Shown here: piece by piece, positions 7,693 through 16,938 of the stretch | Position numbering within the stretch: position 1 is the first letter of the stretch | How the letters are laid out: every line of letters starts with the position of its first letter | Origin: Rhodobacteraceae bacterium HLUCCA09 | GTDB lineage: Bacteria > Pseudomonadota > Alphaproteobacteria > Rhodobacterales > Rhodobacteraceae | Direction: 5' to 3' | DNA length: 32,416 nt | Assembly (NCBI GenBank): GCA_001314685.1 | Contig: LJNT01000081.1 | Coordinates: forward strand, 12,075-44,490 | Made by a program: the position numbers and the translations under genes | Notes under the pieces: model-generated | Told to the model about the DNA's origin: nothing | The model's input: only the letters and a program-made list of their open reading frames with translations | The model's database searches: none

Positions 7693-9072
7693 ATGTCCGA
7701 CAACGATCCTTTCGCCGAGCCGGAAGACACGGACAAGACCGTCGTGCGCCCCCGGCCCGCCGGTCGGCCCGCCGCGCTCGGCACGCCCGCGCCGTCCGCG
7801 CCCGCGCCCCCGCCGCGGCAGCCCGCGCCCGAACCGGCCGTCGAGCCCACGGGCGACGCGGCGCTCCTGTCGGCCGGGCGCACCGGGCCGAACCCGCTCG
7901 TGGCCGAGGCCTCGACCCTGTTCTCGCTGATCTCGCGCACGCGCAATCGCGCCCAGCACCCCGACCCGGAGGCGCTGCGCCGCTCCGTCGTGGCCGAGGT
8001 GCGCCAGTTCGAGAGCCGCGCGCTCGCTGCCGGCATCGACCCACAGCAGATCAAGATCGCCCGCTACGCCATCTGCGCCACGATCGACGACGTCGTGCTC
8101 AACACCCCCTGGGGCGGCGCCTCGGTCTGGGCGCAGCAGAGCATGGTGGCGACCTTCCACCGCGAGACGGTGGGCGGCGACCGCTTCTATGACCTGCTCG
8201 CCCGGCTGGAGCAGGATCCCGGGCGCAACATCGACCTGCTGGAATTCCTCTATCTCTGCCTTTCGCTCGGCTTCGAGGGCCGCCTGCGGGTCGATCCGAA
8301 TGGCGCCGAGAAGCACATGGAGATCCGCTCGGGGCTGGCGCGGATCATCCGCGCCCAGCGCGGCGACGTGGAGCGCGACATCTCCCCCCGCTGGAAGGGG
8401 GTGAACCGCCCGCACAAGCCGCTCTCGGCCTGGAAGCCGGTGTGGATTGCCATCGGTGCCACCGCCGCGGTCCTGCTCGTCACCTTCATGACGCTGAACA
8501 TCCTGCTCGCCCGCTCCACCGACCGGCTCGCGGGCCAGTTCGCCGCGCTCGCCTCCGAGGCGCCGGCCGCGCTGGAGCGGCGCGCCCCGGCGGTGGAGAT
8601 CCCGCCGGTGACCGAGCCCGACGCGGTCGCCCGCGTCTCGGGTTTTCTGACCGAGGAGATCGAGGCCGGCCTCGTCGAGGTGGACCAGGACGGCAACGTG
8701 ATCCGCATCCGCATCAAGGGCTCGGGGATGTTCGGCTCGGGTTCGGACTCGCTGCAATCCGCCTTCGACGAGCCCCTGACCCGTGTTGCCAACGCGCTCG
8801 ACGACAAGGACGGCGGGCAGGGCCCGGTGATCGTCGTCGGACACACCGACAGCATCCCGATCAACACCGCGCGCTTCCCCTCCAACCGCCACCTCTCTCT
8901 CGCCCGGGCCGATAGCGTGAAGCAGAAGCTCGCGAGCCTGATGGACGACCCCTCGCGGCTGTCGGCCGAGGGACGTGCCGACGCCGAGCCGATCGGCGAC
9001 AACGCCACGCCCGAGGGCCGCGCGCTCAACCGCCGGATCGAGATCCTGTTCGTGCGGGAGGAGGAGGGATGA
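7693..9072 (+). CDS. tssL: T6SS membrane protein TssL (DotU) with C-terminal OmpA domain
   Basis: Inner-membrane component of the T6SS membrane complex; 459 residues. An N-terminal cytoplasmic tail carries DKTVVRPRP around Thr16, much like the motif phosphorylated by PpkA in Agrobacterium TssL. After a Pro-rich linker comes the DotU fold (about 65-240), one membrane segment (about 248-272, WIAIGATAAVLLVTFMTLNI), and a periplasmic OmpA-type peptidoglycan-binding domain (about 330-455; VVGHTDSIPI, RFPSNRHLSLARA, NRRIEI). This is therefore an evolved, wall-anchoring TssL. The GGGAG upstream of the ATG supports the start. The stop overlaps tssM by ATGA, so the two are translationally coupled. Confidence 0.97.
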   Translation: MSDNDPFAEPEDTDKTVVRPRPAGRPAALGTPAPSAPAPPPRQPAPEPAVEPTGDAALLSAGRTGPNPLVAEASTLFSLISRTRNRAQHPDPEALRRSVVAEVRQFESRALAAGIDPQQIKIARYAICATIDDVVLNTPWGGASVWAQQSMVATFHRETVGGDRFYDLLARLEQDPGRNIDLLEFLYLCLSLGFEGRLRVDPNGAEKHMEIRSGLARIIRAQRGDVERDISPRWKGVNRPHKPLSAWKPVWIAIGATAAVLLVTFMTLNILLARSTDRLAGQFAALASEAPAALERRAPAVEIPPVTEPDAVARVSGFLTEEIEAGLVEVDQDGNVIRIRIKGSGMFGSGSDSLQSAFDEPLTRVANALDDKDGGQGPVIVVGHTDSIPINTARFPSNRHLSLARADSVKQKLASLMDDPSRLSAEGRADAEPIGDNATPEGRALNRRIEILFVREEEG

Positions 9073-12000
9073 AGGCCGTGCTGCGTTTCCTCACCTCCGG
9101 CATCGGCGTCACGATCATCGTCGGCATCGTGCTGTCGGCCGCCCTGTGGCTGGTCGGCGGCTTCATCGGCTTCGGCGACGCTCGGCCCTTCGCGACGGTG
9201 TTCGGCCGCCTCGTGGGGCTCGCCGTGCTGTGGCTCCTGTTGCTGCTGATCATCCTGCTGATACTGCTGCGCGGCAACCGCAAGGACGAGGCGCTGGCCG
9301 AGGATGTCGTCGCCGCCCCCGCCGCGGGCGGGGCCGAGGACGAGGCGGTGACGGAGGAGCTCTCGGAGCTGCGCGGGAAGCTGCGCGCGGCGCTGAAGAT
9401 GCTCCGCCGCTCCAAGCGCGGGCGCGTGCATCTGTACGAGCTGCCGTGGTACATCATCGTCGGCCCCCCGGGCGCCGGCAAGACGACCGCCATCGTCAAT
9501 TCCGGCCTGCATTTCCCGCTGGCCGACGAGATGGGCACCGAGTCGCTCGCGGGCGTCGGCGGCACGCGCAACTGCGACTGGTGGTTCACCGACGAGGCCG
9601 TGCTGGTCGATACTGCGGGCCGCTACACCACGCAGGAAAGCGATGCCGAGCTCGACAACGCAGCGTGGCTCGGCTTCCTGTCGATCCTCAAGAAGCATCG
9701 CCGCCGCCAGCCGATCAACGGCGCCGTGGTGGCGATCAGCCTGTCGGACCTCTCCAACAGCGACGAGATCACCCAGATGGGCCATGCCCGCGCGGTCCGC
9801 CGCCGGCTGGGCGAGCTGCGCGAGAAGCTGGGCATCCGCTTCCCCGTCTACGTGATGTTCACCAAGGCCGACCTCGTCGCCGGCTTCACCGAGTTCTTCG
9901 ATCATCTCGGCAAGGAGGAGCGCGGGCAGGTCTGGGGCTTCACCCTGCCGCTGATCAAGGGCCGGGCGACGGAATCTCCCGTGGCGAGCTTCGACGCCGA
10001 GTTCGACGCCCTGCTGGAGCGGCTGAACGCCCAGATGCTCGAGCGCCTTCAATCGGAGACCGACCCGGGGCGCCGCGCGCTCATCGCCGGCTTCCCGGCG
10101 CAGGTTGCCTCGCTCCGCCCCGTGGCCAGGGCGTTCCTCGAGGAGCTGTTCCAGGAGAGCCGGTTCGAGCACCGCCAGTTCCTGCGCGGCGTCTACTTCA
10201 CCTCAGGCACGCAAGAGGGAGCGCCCATCGACCGGCTGATGATGGGCATGGCGCGCACCTTCGGCATCGGCCGGCAGGCCATCGGCACGGGCCGCGGCAC
10301 GGGGCGCTCCTACTTCCTGACGCGGCTCTTCACCGGCGTGATGTTCCCCGAGGCCGGCCTCGTCTCCGCCGACGACCGGGTGGAACGGCGCGTGCGCTGG
10401 ACACGGCGGGGCGCCTATGCCGCCGCGCTCGCCGCCGTCGCGGCCATGGGCACGGTCTGGACCATGAGCTACCTCAACAACCGGGCCATGGCCGCCGAGG
10501 TCTCCGACGGGCTGCGCGCCTACCGCGAGACCGCCGAGGCGATCCCGCCGAGCCCCGTGGCCGACAGCGACGTGACGCTCGTCGTGCCCGCCCTCAACAC
10601 GCTGCGCGACCTGCCCGCCGGCCCCGCCTCCGCCGACGAGGGGGTGCCGGACGGCCATGGCTGGGGCCTCTACCAGGGCCGCGTGCTGGCCGACGAGGCG
10701 CGCATCACCTACCGCGAGGCGCTCAACCAGCACTTCCTGCCGCGACTGCTGTGGCGGCTGGAAGACCAGATGCAGGGCAGCGTCAACCACCCCGAACTGC
10801 TCTACGAAGCGCTGAAGATCTACCTCATGCTCGGCCTGGCCGGGCCGATGAACACCGCCCAGGTCAAGGACTGGATGGCGGCCGACTGGGCCTATTTCTA
10901 CCCCGGGGCGAGCCGCGCCGACCTGCGCGCCGATCTCGAGATCCATCTCGACGCGCTGCTGTCGCAGCCGATGGAGAAGATCGCCCTCAACGCCGATCTC
11001 GTCGACAAGGTGCGCGAGGTGCTCACCCAGATGCCGCAGGCGCAGCGCGTCTATACCGGCATCACCGAGAGCACGGCGGCCCGCAGCGTGCCGACCTGGC
11101 GGCTGGATGACGTCATCACCGTCGACAACACTATCGTGCGCTCCTCGGGCCGGCCGCTCAGCGAGGGGGTGCCGGGCATCTATACCTTCACAGGCTTCCA
11201 CGACGTGTTCCTGCCCGAGGCGGAGCAGGTCGCTGCCCGGCTGCAGCGCGACAGCTGGGTCCTCGGCCCGGATTACGAGATCGAGGCCGGCAGCGCCGAA
11301 CTCGACGCGCTGACGGAGGATGTCCTCGGCCTCTACTATACCGACTACATACGCCACTATCAGGAGATCCTCGGCGATCTCGACGTCATCCCGATGGACA
11401 GCCTCGGCAACGCGGCGACGGTGACGAACGCGCTCGCGGGGCCGAATTCCCCCATCGTCGCCGTGCTGGAGGAGGTCGCCGCGCAGACCTCGCTCACCCG
11501 CCTTCCCGAGCCGGCGGAGGCCGAGGACGGCGGCGACAGCGCCGTCGGCACGGCGCTGGAGCGTCAGGCGACGCAGGCGGCCGGACGCGTCGGCGGCAAC
11601 CTGGGGCGGGCGGCCCTCCGCGACGCGCAGCGGCGCGCCGACGGGGGCGGCCCGGCCCCGACGCTGCCGGGAGAGCCGGTGGAGCAGCGTTTCGCATGGC
11701 TGCACGACCTCGTGGCCTCGGAAGGCGACCGGCCGTCGCGCCTGGGCGCCGTGGTCGCCCGCCTGCAGGACGTCGCGCGCGAGCTCAACGCGCTCAGCAT
11801 CCAGCGCTCGCCGACGCCGGGGCCGGAACTCGCCGCCACGCTCGCGGCCTTCAAGGACGCCGCATCGCAGGAGGAGGGGCCGCTCCAGCGCTGGGCCGCG
11901 CAGATCGTGCAGGGCGCCTCCGGCATCTCGGCCGAAGGCACCCGCGCCTCGATCAACGCCGCCTGGCGCGAGACCGGCGCCTTCTGCGCGCAGGCGACAG

Positions 12001-12638
12001 ATGGCCGCTTCCCGTTCGACCGCCGCTCCAAGGCCGACATCCCGATCGCCGATTTCGGCGAGCTTTTCGGCTTCGGCGGCCGGATCGACCGCTTCATCGA
12101 CGAGACCCTCGCCGAGCACGTCAACATGGGCACCACGCCGTGGCGCTGGCAGAGCGCGGGCGAGACCGACCTCGGCATCTCCGACGCCGTACTCCTGCAG
12201 ATGCAGCGGGCGCGCGAGATCCGCGACACGTTTTTCCGCGGGGGCACCACCCCGGACGTCACCTTCGAGATCGTCGACGGGCTGATCCCCCGCGACGCCG
12301 ACGCGGTGGAGCTGGAGATCCACGGCCAGACAGTCTCCATGAGTCCGCGGCGCAAGCCCGAGGGCCGCATCACCTGGCCCGGCAGCGTCGGGGTCTCGCA
12401 GGTGGCCTTTTCCCCGCTGCTGCAGAACTCCGAAAGCGTGCTGCGCTACGATGGCGCCTGGGCATGGTTCCGGATGATGGACGCCGCCCGCATCAATCGG
12501 GGCTCGGCGCCGGACCGTCGCCGCCTGCTGTTCCAGGTGGGCCCGCGGGCCGCCGTCTTCGAAATGCAGCTCGGCTCCGTCCGCAACCCGTTCGCCCTGG
12601 AGGCGCTGGAGCAATTCAGCTGCCCGCAAACCTTCTGA
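9069..12638 (+). CDS. tssM: T6SS membrane protein TssM (IcmF)
   Basis: Large inner-membrane protein (1189 residues) that forms the periplasm-spanning channel of the T6SS membrane complex. Two N-terminal membrane segments (about 11-33 and 47-67) are followed by a cytoplasmic NTPase-like domain with an intact Walker A GPPGAGKT at 132-139 and Walker B-like VLVDTAGRY at 178-186. A third membrane segment lies at about 447-466. The long periplasmic part ends in the conserved TssM tail (GAWAWFRMMDAARINR, NPFALEALEQFSCP). The intact nucleotide-binding motif is notable because it is degenerate in some TssM proteins. The start overlaps the tssL stop; tagF follows after one base. Confidence 0.97.
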   Translation: MKAVLRFLTSGIGVTIIVGIVLSAALWLVGGFIGFGDARPFATVFGRLVGLAVLWLLLLLIILLILLRGNRKDEALAEDVVAAPAAGGAEDEAVTEELSELRGKLRAALKMLRRSKRGRVHLYELPWYIIVGPPGAGKTTAIVNSGLHFPLADEMGTESLAGVGGTRNCDWWFTDEAVLVDTAGRYTTQESDAELDNAAWLGFLSILKKHRRRQPINGAVVAISLSDLSNSDEITQMGHARAVRRRLGELREKLGIRFPVYVMFTKADLVAGFTEFFDHLGKEERGQVWGFTLPLIKGRATESPVASFDAEFDALLERLNAQMLERLQSETDPGRRALIAGFPAQVASLRPVARAFLEELFQESRFEHRQFLRGVYFTSGTQEGAPIDRLMMGMARTFGIGRQAIGTGRGTGRSYFLTRLFTGVMFPEAGLVSADDRVERRVRWTRRGAYAAALAAVAAMGTVWTMSYLNNRAMAAEVSDGLRAYRETAEAIPPSPVADSDVTLVVPALNTLRDLPAGPASADEGVPDGHGWGLYQGRVLADEARITYREALNQHFLPRLLWRLEDQMQGSVNHPELLYEALKIYLMLGLAGPMNTAQVKDWMAADWAYFYPGASRADLRADLEIHLDALLSQPMEKIALNADLVDKVREVLTQMPQAQRVYTGITESTAARSVPTWRLDDVITVDNTIVRSSGRPLSEGVPGIYTFTGFHDVFLPEAEQVAARLQRDSWVLGPDYEIEAGSAELDALTEDVLGLYYTDYIRHYQEILGDLDVIPMDSLGNAATVTNALAGPNSPIVAVLEEVAAQTSLTRLPEPAEAEDGGDSAVGTALERQATQAAGRVGGNLGRAALRDAQRRADGGGPAPTLPGEPVEQRFAWLHDLVASEGDRPSRLGAVVARLQDVARELNALSIQRSPTPGPELAATLAAFKDAASQEEGPLQRWAAQIVQGASGISAEGTRASINAAWRETGAFCAQATDGRFPFDRRSKADIPIADFGELFGFGGRIDRFIDETLAEHVNMGTTPWRWQSAGETDLGISDAVLLQMQRAREIRDTFFRGGTTPDVTFEIVDGLIPRDADAVELEIHGQTVSMSPRRKPEGRITWPGSVGVSQVAFSPLLQNSESVLRYDGAWAWFRMMDAARINRGSAPDRRRLLFQVGPRAAVFEMQLGSVRNPFALEALEQFSCPQTF

Positions 12639-12639
12639 C

Positions 12640-13338
12640 ATGGACGTCACACAGGAGCGCGCGCCCTTCGGCGCCTACGGAAAGATCCCCGCCCTGGGGG
12701 ATTTCTTCCAGCTGTCCCTGCCCCGCAGCTTCGTCGCCCCGTGGGACGACTGGCTGCAGGAGACGCTCACGCGGGCCCGCAGCGCCCTCGGCCCGCGCTG
12801 GCAGGACTGCTACCTCACGGCCCCCGTCTGGCGCTTCACCCTTTCGGCGGGTCTCGCAGGGCCGGCTTCGGTTGTGGGCGTGCTCATGCCGTCGGTCGAC
12901 ACTGTCGGGCGCCTGTTCCCGCTGACGCTCGCCGCGCCGCTGGGCGGGGCCGCGCCGGCCGCGCTGCACGGCGCCTGGGAGGGGTTCGACCGGCTGGAGA
13001 CCCTCGCCCGCGCCATGCTGGAGGAGGGCGCGACGAAGGCGGCGCTGGCCCACGGGCTCGCCGGCGTGACGCTGCCCGGCCCGGTCCGGGCGCCCCTGCG
13101 CAGCGCCGCGACGGGGATGCGGCTGGTGCGCGCCCCCGGCGTCACCTCCGGCCTCTGCGCCCTCGGCGCGGCCGAGTTCTGCGCCGGATTCGCGGCGCCC
13201 TCGGTGTGGAGCACCGCGACCGAGGACGGCGCGCGCCACCTCGCGGCCGACGGCCTGCCCGGGCCGCAGGCCGCCGCCGCGCTCTTCGATCCGGCCGCCG
13301 AGCTCTGGCCCGGCACCCCGGCCGGGGCCGCACCGTGA
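12640..13338 (+). CDS. tagF: T6SS regulator TagF
   Basis: A 232-residue cytoplasmic protein of the TagF family (DUF2094), which represses T6SS assembly after translation by binding the FHA protein in studied systems. Diagnostic features are the start (FGAYGKIPALGDFFQLSLP), the PWDDWLQ and WQDCYLTAPVWRF blocks, and GVLMPSVDTVGRLFPLT near 87-103. In Agrobacterium tagF and pppA are fused into one gene. Here they are separate but overlap by GTGA at 13335-13338, which may be the unfused form of the same unit. It starts one base after the tssM stop. Confidence 0.94.
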   Translation: MDVTQERAPFGAYGKIPALGDFFQLSLPRSFVAPWDDWLQETLTRARSALGPRWQDCYLTAPVWRFTLSAGLAGPASVVGVLMPSVDTVGRLFPLTLAAPLGGAAPAALHGAWEGFDRLETLARAMLEEGATKAALAHGLAGVTLPGPVRAPLRSAATGMRLVRAPGVTSGLCALGAAEFCAGFAAPSVWSTATEDGARHLAADGLPGPQAAAALFDPAAELWPGTPAGAAP

Positions 13339-14051
13339 GAAGAGCCCCGCGCCACAATTCCCGCACCCATGTGGGCCTCCTGCGCAAGGTCAACGAGGAT
13401 GCCGTCCTCGCCCTGCCCGAGCTGAGCATCTGGATGGTGTCCGACGGGATGGGTGGCCACGATGCCGGGGATCTGGCCTCCCAGACCGTCGTCGAGCATG
13501 TCGCGGCGCTCCCGCCGACGCAGGCGCCGGCGCAGCGGATGCACGACCTGCGCCACGCGATCCTCTCCGCCCATGCCGCGCTCATCGCCGAAGCCCGGCG
13601 CCGGGGCGGCGCCACGATCGGCGCGACCGTGGTCGCCCTGCTGCTCACCGATGGCCACTTCGTCGCCTTCTGGGCGGGCGACAGCCGCCTCTACCGGCTC
13701 CGCGCCGGCCGGATCGAGCTGCTCACCTTCGACCATTCGGTCGTGGGCGAACTCGTCGCCGCAGGACAGCTCACCTGGGACGAGGCGGACGCGCATCCCG
13801 GTTCCAACGCGATCACCCGCGCGGTCGGAGTGGGCGAGGTGCTGGAACTCGACAAGGTGCGCGGCGACCTGCTGCCGGGAGACCGGTTCCTGCTCTGCTC
13901 GGACGGGCTGACGCGCTACGCCGATTTCGCGACGCTGGGCGCGGTGCTCGCCTCCGCCCCGCTCGAAACGGTGACGGAGCGGCTGCTCTCCATCGCGCTC
14001 GCCGGAGGCGGGGCCGACAACATCTCCATCATCGTGGTGGATTGCCCCTGA
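13335..14051 (+). CDS. pppA: T6SS PP2C-type Ser/Thr phosphatase PppA
   Basis: A 238-residue PP2C-family phosphatase that would remove phosphate from the PpkA target and switch the T6SS off. Metal-binding motifs are all present: VNEDAV (19-24), SDGMGGHDAGD (36-46), the GDSRLYRLR block, FLLCSDGL and GGADNISIIVV near the end. I place the start at GTG 13335, which overlaps the tagF stop. The frame is open further upstream, but only as a shadow inside tagF, and the PP2C motifs begin about 15 residues after this GTG. The gene ends 13 bases from the convergent kinase gene, which is its functional opposite. Confidence 0.93.
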   Translation: MRRAPRHNSRTHVGLLRKVNEDAVLALPELSIWMVSDGMGGHDAGDLASQTVVEHVAALPPTQAPAQRMHDLRHAILSAHAALIAEARRRGGATIGATVVALLLTDGHFVAFWAGDSRLYRLRAGRIELLTFDHSVVGELVAAGQLTWDEADAHPGSNAITRAVGVGEVLELDKVRGDLLPGDRFLLCSDGLTRYADFATLGAVLASAPLETVTERLLSIALAGGGADNISIIVVDCP

Positions 14052-14064
14052 GAGAGAGCACGCA

Positions 14065-16209
14065 TCACCGCTGCGGCGCCGTCGCCAGGATCCGGCTGTC
14101 GAGCCTCTGGATCGGCCCGCTGCGCTCCTGCAGCGCCTCGGCGAAACTCGCAACCGACTCGATCGGCCGCATCCCGTCGAAGATCTGCGTGTCGGAATGG
14201 ATGACGAGGATCGCGTTGCGCCCGAACAGCGCCGGGTCCACCTCCACGACGGGCATCTCGACGGTGACGGCGCCCTCCCGCCCGTCGCGCAGGGCCGCGA
14301 CGGCGTTATCCCGCGGGATCGACGGATTGGGCAGCAGCGGCAGCACCTGCTCGGTGACGGAGATCGCCACCACGAAGATGTAGCCGTCCACGATCTCCGG
14401 CGGCAGCGTCACCGTGATCGTGATGCTCTCCCCCGGGATGAACGGGCCGCCTTCGGGCGCGCCGTCGCCCCCGTCGAAGCCGATATCGATGCCGCCCGAC
14501 GGTGCCGAGGGAAGCGCGGCGTCGATCTTGCACAGCACGGGGTTGAGGATGTCGAGGTCGAGCGCGACGCGCCGGTCGCCGATGCGCGCGGCGAGCGCAT
14601 CCTCCAGATCGGCCGCCGTCTCCGGGCTCGACACCGCCCCGGCGACGGCGATGCGGTCTCCGAAGGAATAGCCGACCGCGGGCGGATCGACGAGGGCGAG
14701 CGGGCCGCAATCGGCCAGATCCTCCAGCACCGGGCGGAGGCGGCTCGGCGGCAACAGGCGCGGGCCGAGCACGATCTCGACATCGCCGCGCACGCCGCCC
14801 GTCCCGAGCTGTTCGGCCACGGCCACGTCGACGGCCTCACGCATGGCGGGGTCTTCCGTCAGTCCGGTGACGGTGGCGGCATTGTCCGACAGCGCGACGC
14901 GCCATTCCTGCAGCGGCTCTAGGCTGTCCAGCAGGAACAGCACCTCGTCGTCCCACGTCTCGGCGATGTTTCCGCTGGCGAGCGACAGCTCCGCCGTCCC
15001 GTCCGCCGCGGCGGCGCGCTCGGACAGGGCGGCGCGCATCTCCTCGGAGGTGACGTAGCCTGCGACGGTGACGCGCCCGTCCTCCGGGTGCACGATCTCG
15101 AGGGTGAAGGGATCCGCCAGCGGCGCGCCGAGTAGCGGATCGAAGAGACCTGCATACCAGGCCCCGCCCCCCGCCGCGGCGAGCGCCGCGAGCCCCGCGA
15201 GGGCCGGCCATGCGCCCCGGCGCTTCGGCGTCTCCGCCGCGCCGCCAGCCCAGGCCCCCGGGGGCGAAGACGTCACCGGCGCCCCCCGAGCCCCGGCGGC
15301 GGCTGGCGCCGTCGAGGCGGTGCCACCCGGCCGGGAGCCGGCCGGCACGATGACGGTCGCATCCTCCGAGGCCGGCGCCGCAAGGCTCGCCGCCGGGTTC
15401 CGGATCGCCGCGATAATCTCATCGGCGCTCTGGAAGCGGTCCTCCGGGTCGGGCGCCGTCATCCGGTCGATGATCGATTTCAGCGGCTCGGGCACCCCCG
15501 CCGTGTCCAGCGGCCGCTTCTTGCGCTCCACCACCTCCAGCAGGTTGCGCCCGGCCTCGGCCGGTGCGCCGCGGAACACCTGCAACAGCAGCGCCCCAAG
15601 CGCGTAGATATCGGCGCGGGAATCGCTCTGCCCATGCAACTGCTCGGGCGCGGCATAGGCGTATTTCCCGGCGAATTCACTGCCCACGATCGTCTCGGCG
15701 CCGGGGCGGACGTCCTTGGCGATGCCGAAATCGATGATGACGGGCCGGGCCGGGTCGCCGTCGCGCAGGATGATGTTGTCGGGCGACAGGTCACGGTGGA
15801 CGATCCCGTAGGCGTGTGCCGCGGCGAGGCCACCCGCCACCTTCTCGGCGACGGTCAGCACCTCGTCGGCGCGCATCCCGCCGCCCTTGAGCCGGTCCTC
15901 CAGCCGCACGCCGTCGACATAGTCCATCACCAGGAAGACGACGCCGTCGGCTGTGCGCTGGTTGTGGTGATAGCGCACGATGGCGGGGTGTGAGATCTCG
16001 CGGATCTCCTCCTCCCGCCGCAGCAGGGTGACGTAGTCCTCGTTACTGGCGAATTCCGAGCGCAGCGCCTTCAGCGCGACGAGCTTGCCGGTGATCTCGC
16101 TGCGCGCACGATACACCTCCGACGTCCCGCCCTGACCGAGCGCCGCCTCGATGCGGTAGGTGTTGTTGAGCAGTTCGCCGGTACTGAAGATGGCCGACGA
16201 CCCATTCAT
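14065..16209 (-). CDS. ppkA: PpkA-like membrane Ser/Thr kinase of the T6SS switch
   Basis: A 714-residue receptor-type kinase. The cytoplasmic kinase domain (about 18-270) has the glycine loop GQGGTS (25-30), Lys47, HRDLSPDN (138-145), DFG (160-162) and APE (187-189), so it should be active. A Pro/Ala linker leads to one membrane segment (about 333-355). The extracytoplasmic part holds repeated beta-alpha modules with an xVxGxV core (GRVTVAGYVTSEEM, NAATVTGLTEDPAM, DRIAVAGAVSSPETA) and a final domain of about 130 residues rich in Val, Ile and Thr that may resemble DUF4384. In studied systems PpkA phosphorylates Fha or TssL to trigger firing. It is convergent with pppA rather than in its operon. 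The match to T6SS PpkA rests on kinase class and location. Confidence 0.88.
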   Translation of the reverse strand: MNGSSAIFSTGELLNNTYRIEAALGQGGTSEVYRARSEITGKLVALKALRSEFASNEDYVTLLRREEEIREISHPAIVRYHHNQRTADGVVFLVMDYVDGVRLEDRLKGGGMRADEVLTVAEKVAGGLAAAHAYGIVHRDLSPDNIILRDGDPARPVIIDFGIAKDVRPGAETIVGSEFAGKYAYAAPEQLHGQSDSRADIYALGALLLQVFRGAPAEAGRNLLEVVERKKRPLDTAGVPEPLKSIIDRMTAPDPEDRFQSADEIIAAIRNPAASLAAPASEDATVIVPAGSRPGGTASTAPAAAGARGAPVTSSPPGAWAGGAAETPKRRGAWPALAGLAALAAAGGGAWYAGLFDPLLGAPLADPFTLEIVHPEDGRVTVAGYVTSEEMRAALSERAAAADGTAELSLASGNIAETWDDEVLFLLDSLEPLQEWRVALSDNAATVTGLTEDPAMREAVDVAVAEQLGTGGVRGDVEIVLGPRLLPPSRLRPVLEDLADCGPLALVDPPAVGYSFGDRIAVAGAVSSPETAADLEDALAARIGDRRVALDLDILNPVLCKIDAALPSAPSGGIDIGFDGGDGAPEGGPFIPGESITITVTLPPEIVDGYIFVVAISVTEQVLPLLPNPSIPRDNAVAALRDGREGAVTVEMPVVEVDPALFGRNAILVIHSDTQIFDGMRPIESVASFAEALQERSGPIQRLDSRILATAPQR

Positions 16210-16242
16210 TCCGCGGCCCCCCCGATCCGGCCGGGCACCGCG

Positions 16243-16824
16243 TCAACTCGACGCCCGGGCCTGGAGTTCCACGCGGCGATTCTCGGACGCGTTGGGATCC
16301 GACCCGGGAAGGGGCGCCTGCTCGCCCACGCCGACCGCCTCGATCTGCTCCGACGCGAAGCCGCAATTGTCCACCATGTAGCGCTTCACCTCCTGGGCGC
16401 GCAGGAGCGACAGCCGCTCGTTGTAGCTCGCATCGCCCAGTGCGTCGGTGTGGCCGATCACGACGAACTCCTCCGCCGTCTCCGCCTCGCGCATGCCCTC
16501 GCACATCCGGTCGATCTTCGGCCGTTGGTCCGCGCGGATCGCCGCCGAATCGAGGTCGAACGCGATGGCGGAGAAGACGGCCATCTCGTCATCGTAGGTC
16601 GAGTAGTCGAGCGAGGCGCCGGTCTCCTGCTGATCGGTCCCAACCTCGCCCTCAGACACGCCGAGGCGCAGCCCGCGCGTCTTGCCGGTCATGACCTGCT
16701 GGTCGAGCCGGCTGCCGATCTCGCCGGCCTCCATCGCCCCGGCATCCTGCGCGGCCGCGAGTGACGGCGTGACGAGCAGGCAGGCGAGTGCCAAGGGTAG
16801 CATGCGCTTGGGAATGGATGTCAT
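16243..16824 (-). CDS. OmpA-family envelope protein
   Basis: A 193-residue exported protein. An N-terminal signal peptide (about 1-25, ending SLAAAQ) has no lipobox, so the mature protein is probably periplasmic or outer-membrane associated. The C-terminal half is an OmpA-like peptidoglycan-binding domain: FDLDSAAIRADQRPKID, VIGHTDALGDASYNERLSLLRA and SENRRVEL. A GAGGAGA ribosome-binding site precedes the start. It lies 33 bases upstream of the kinase on the same strand, so both may share a transcript. It could help anchor the T6SS or sense the cell wall for the kinase, but this is inference from position. Confidence 0.88.
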   Translation of the reverse strand: MTSIPKRMLPLALACLLVTPSLAAAQDAGAMEAGEIGSRLDQQVMTGKTRGLRLGVSEGEVGTDQQETGASLDYSTYDDEMAVFSAIAFDLDSAAIRADQRPKIDRMCEGMREAETAEEFVVIGHTDALGDASYNERLSLLRAQEVKRYMVDNCGFASEQIEAVGVGEQAPLPGSDPNASENRRVELQARASS

Positions 16825-16938
16825 GGCGAAGTCTCCTCGAGATGCCGGTATCGCGGGATGCGCTTCGGGACAGACGCTGCTCGATTGCGTGCATCTGCAC
16901 GACGTGTACAGTGGTTCCTGTCGTTATGCATCGGTCCC
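16825..16938 (+). promoter_or_regulatory. Intergenic promoter region between divergent ompA-like and M15 peptidase genes
   Basis: 114 bases between two divergent starts, so it must hold promoters for both. On the + strand TTGCGT at 16894 and TACAGT about 16 bases further form a weak sigma-70-like pair. A small inverted repeat, GTGCA-TC-TGCAC, lies between them near 16899-16910 and could be an operator. The boxes are poor matches and this is only a suggestion. Confidence 0.25.

Noticed and set aside
6148-8892. Long minus-strand frame opposite tssK and tssL
   Set aside because: Low-complexity antisense shadow of two confidently identified T6SS genes.
10203-12650. Long minus-strand frame opposite tssM
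   Set aside because: Antisense shadow; no recognisable domain and poor composition.
14052-14064. Possible bidirectional terminator between pppA and the kinase
   Set aside because: Only 13 bases, with no hairpin or T-run visible.
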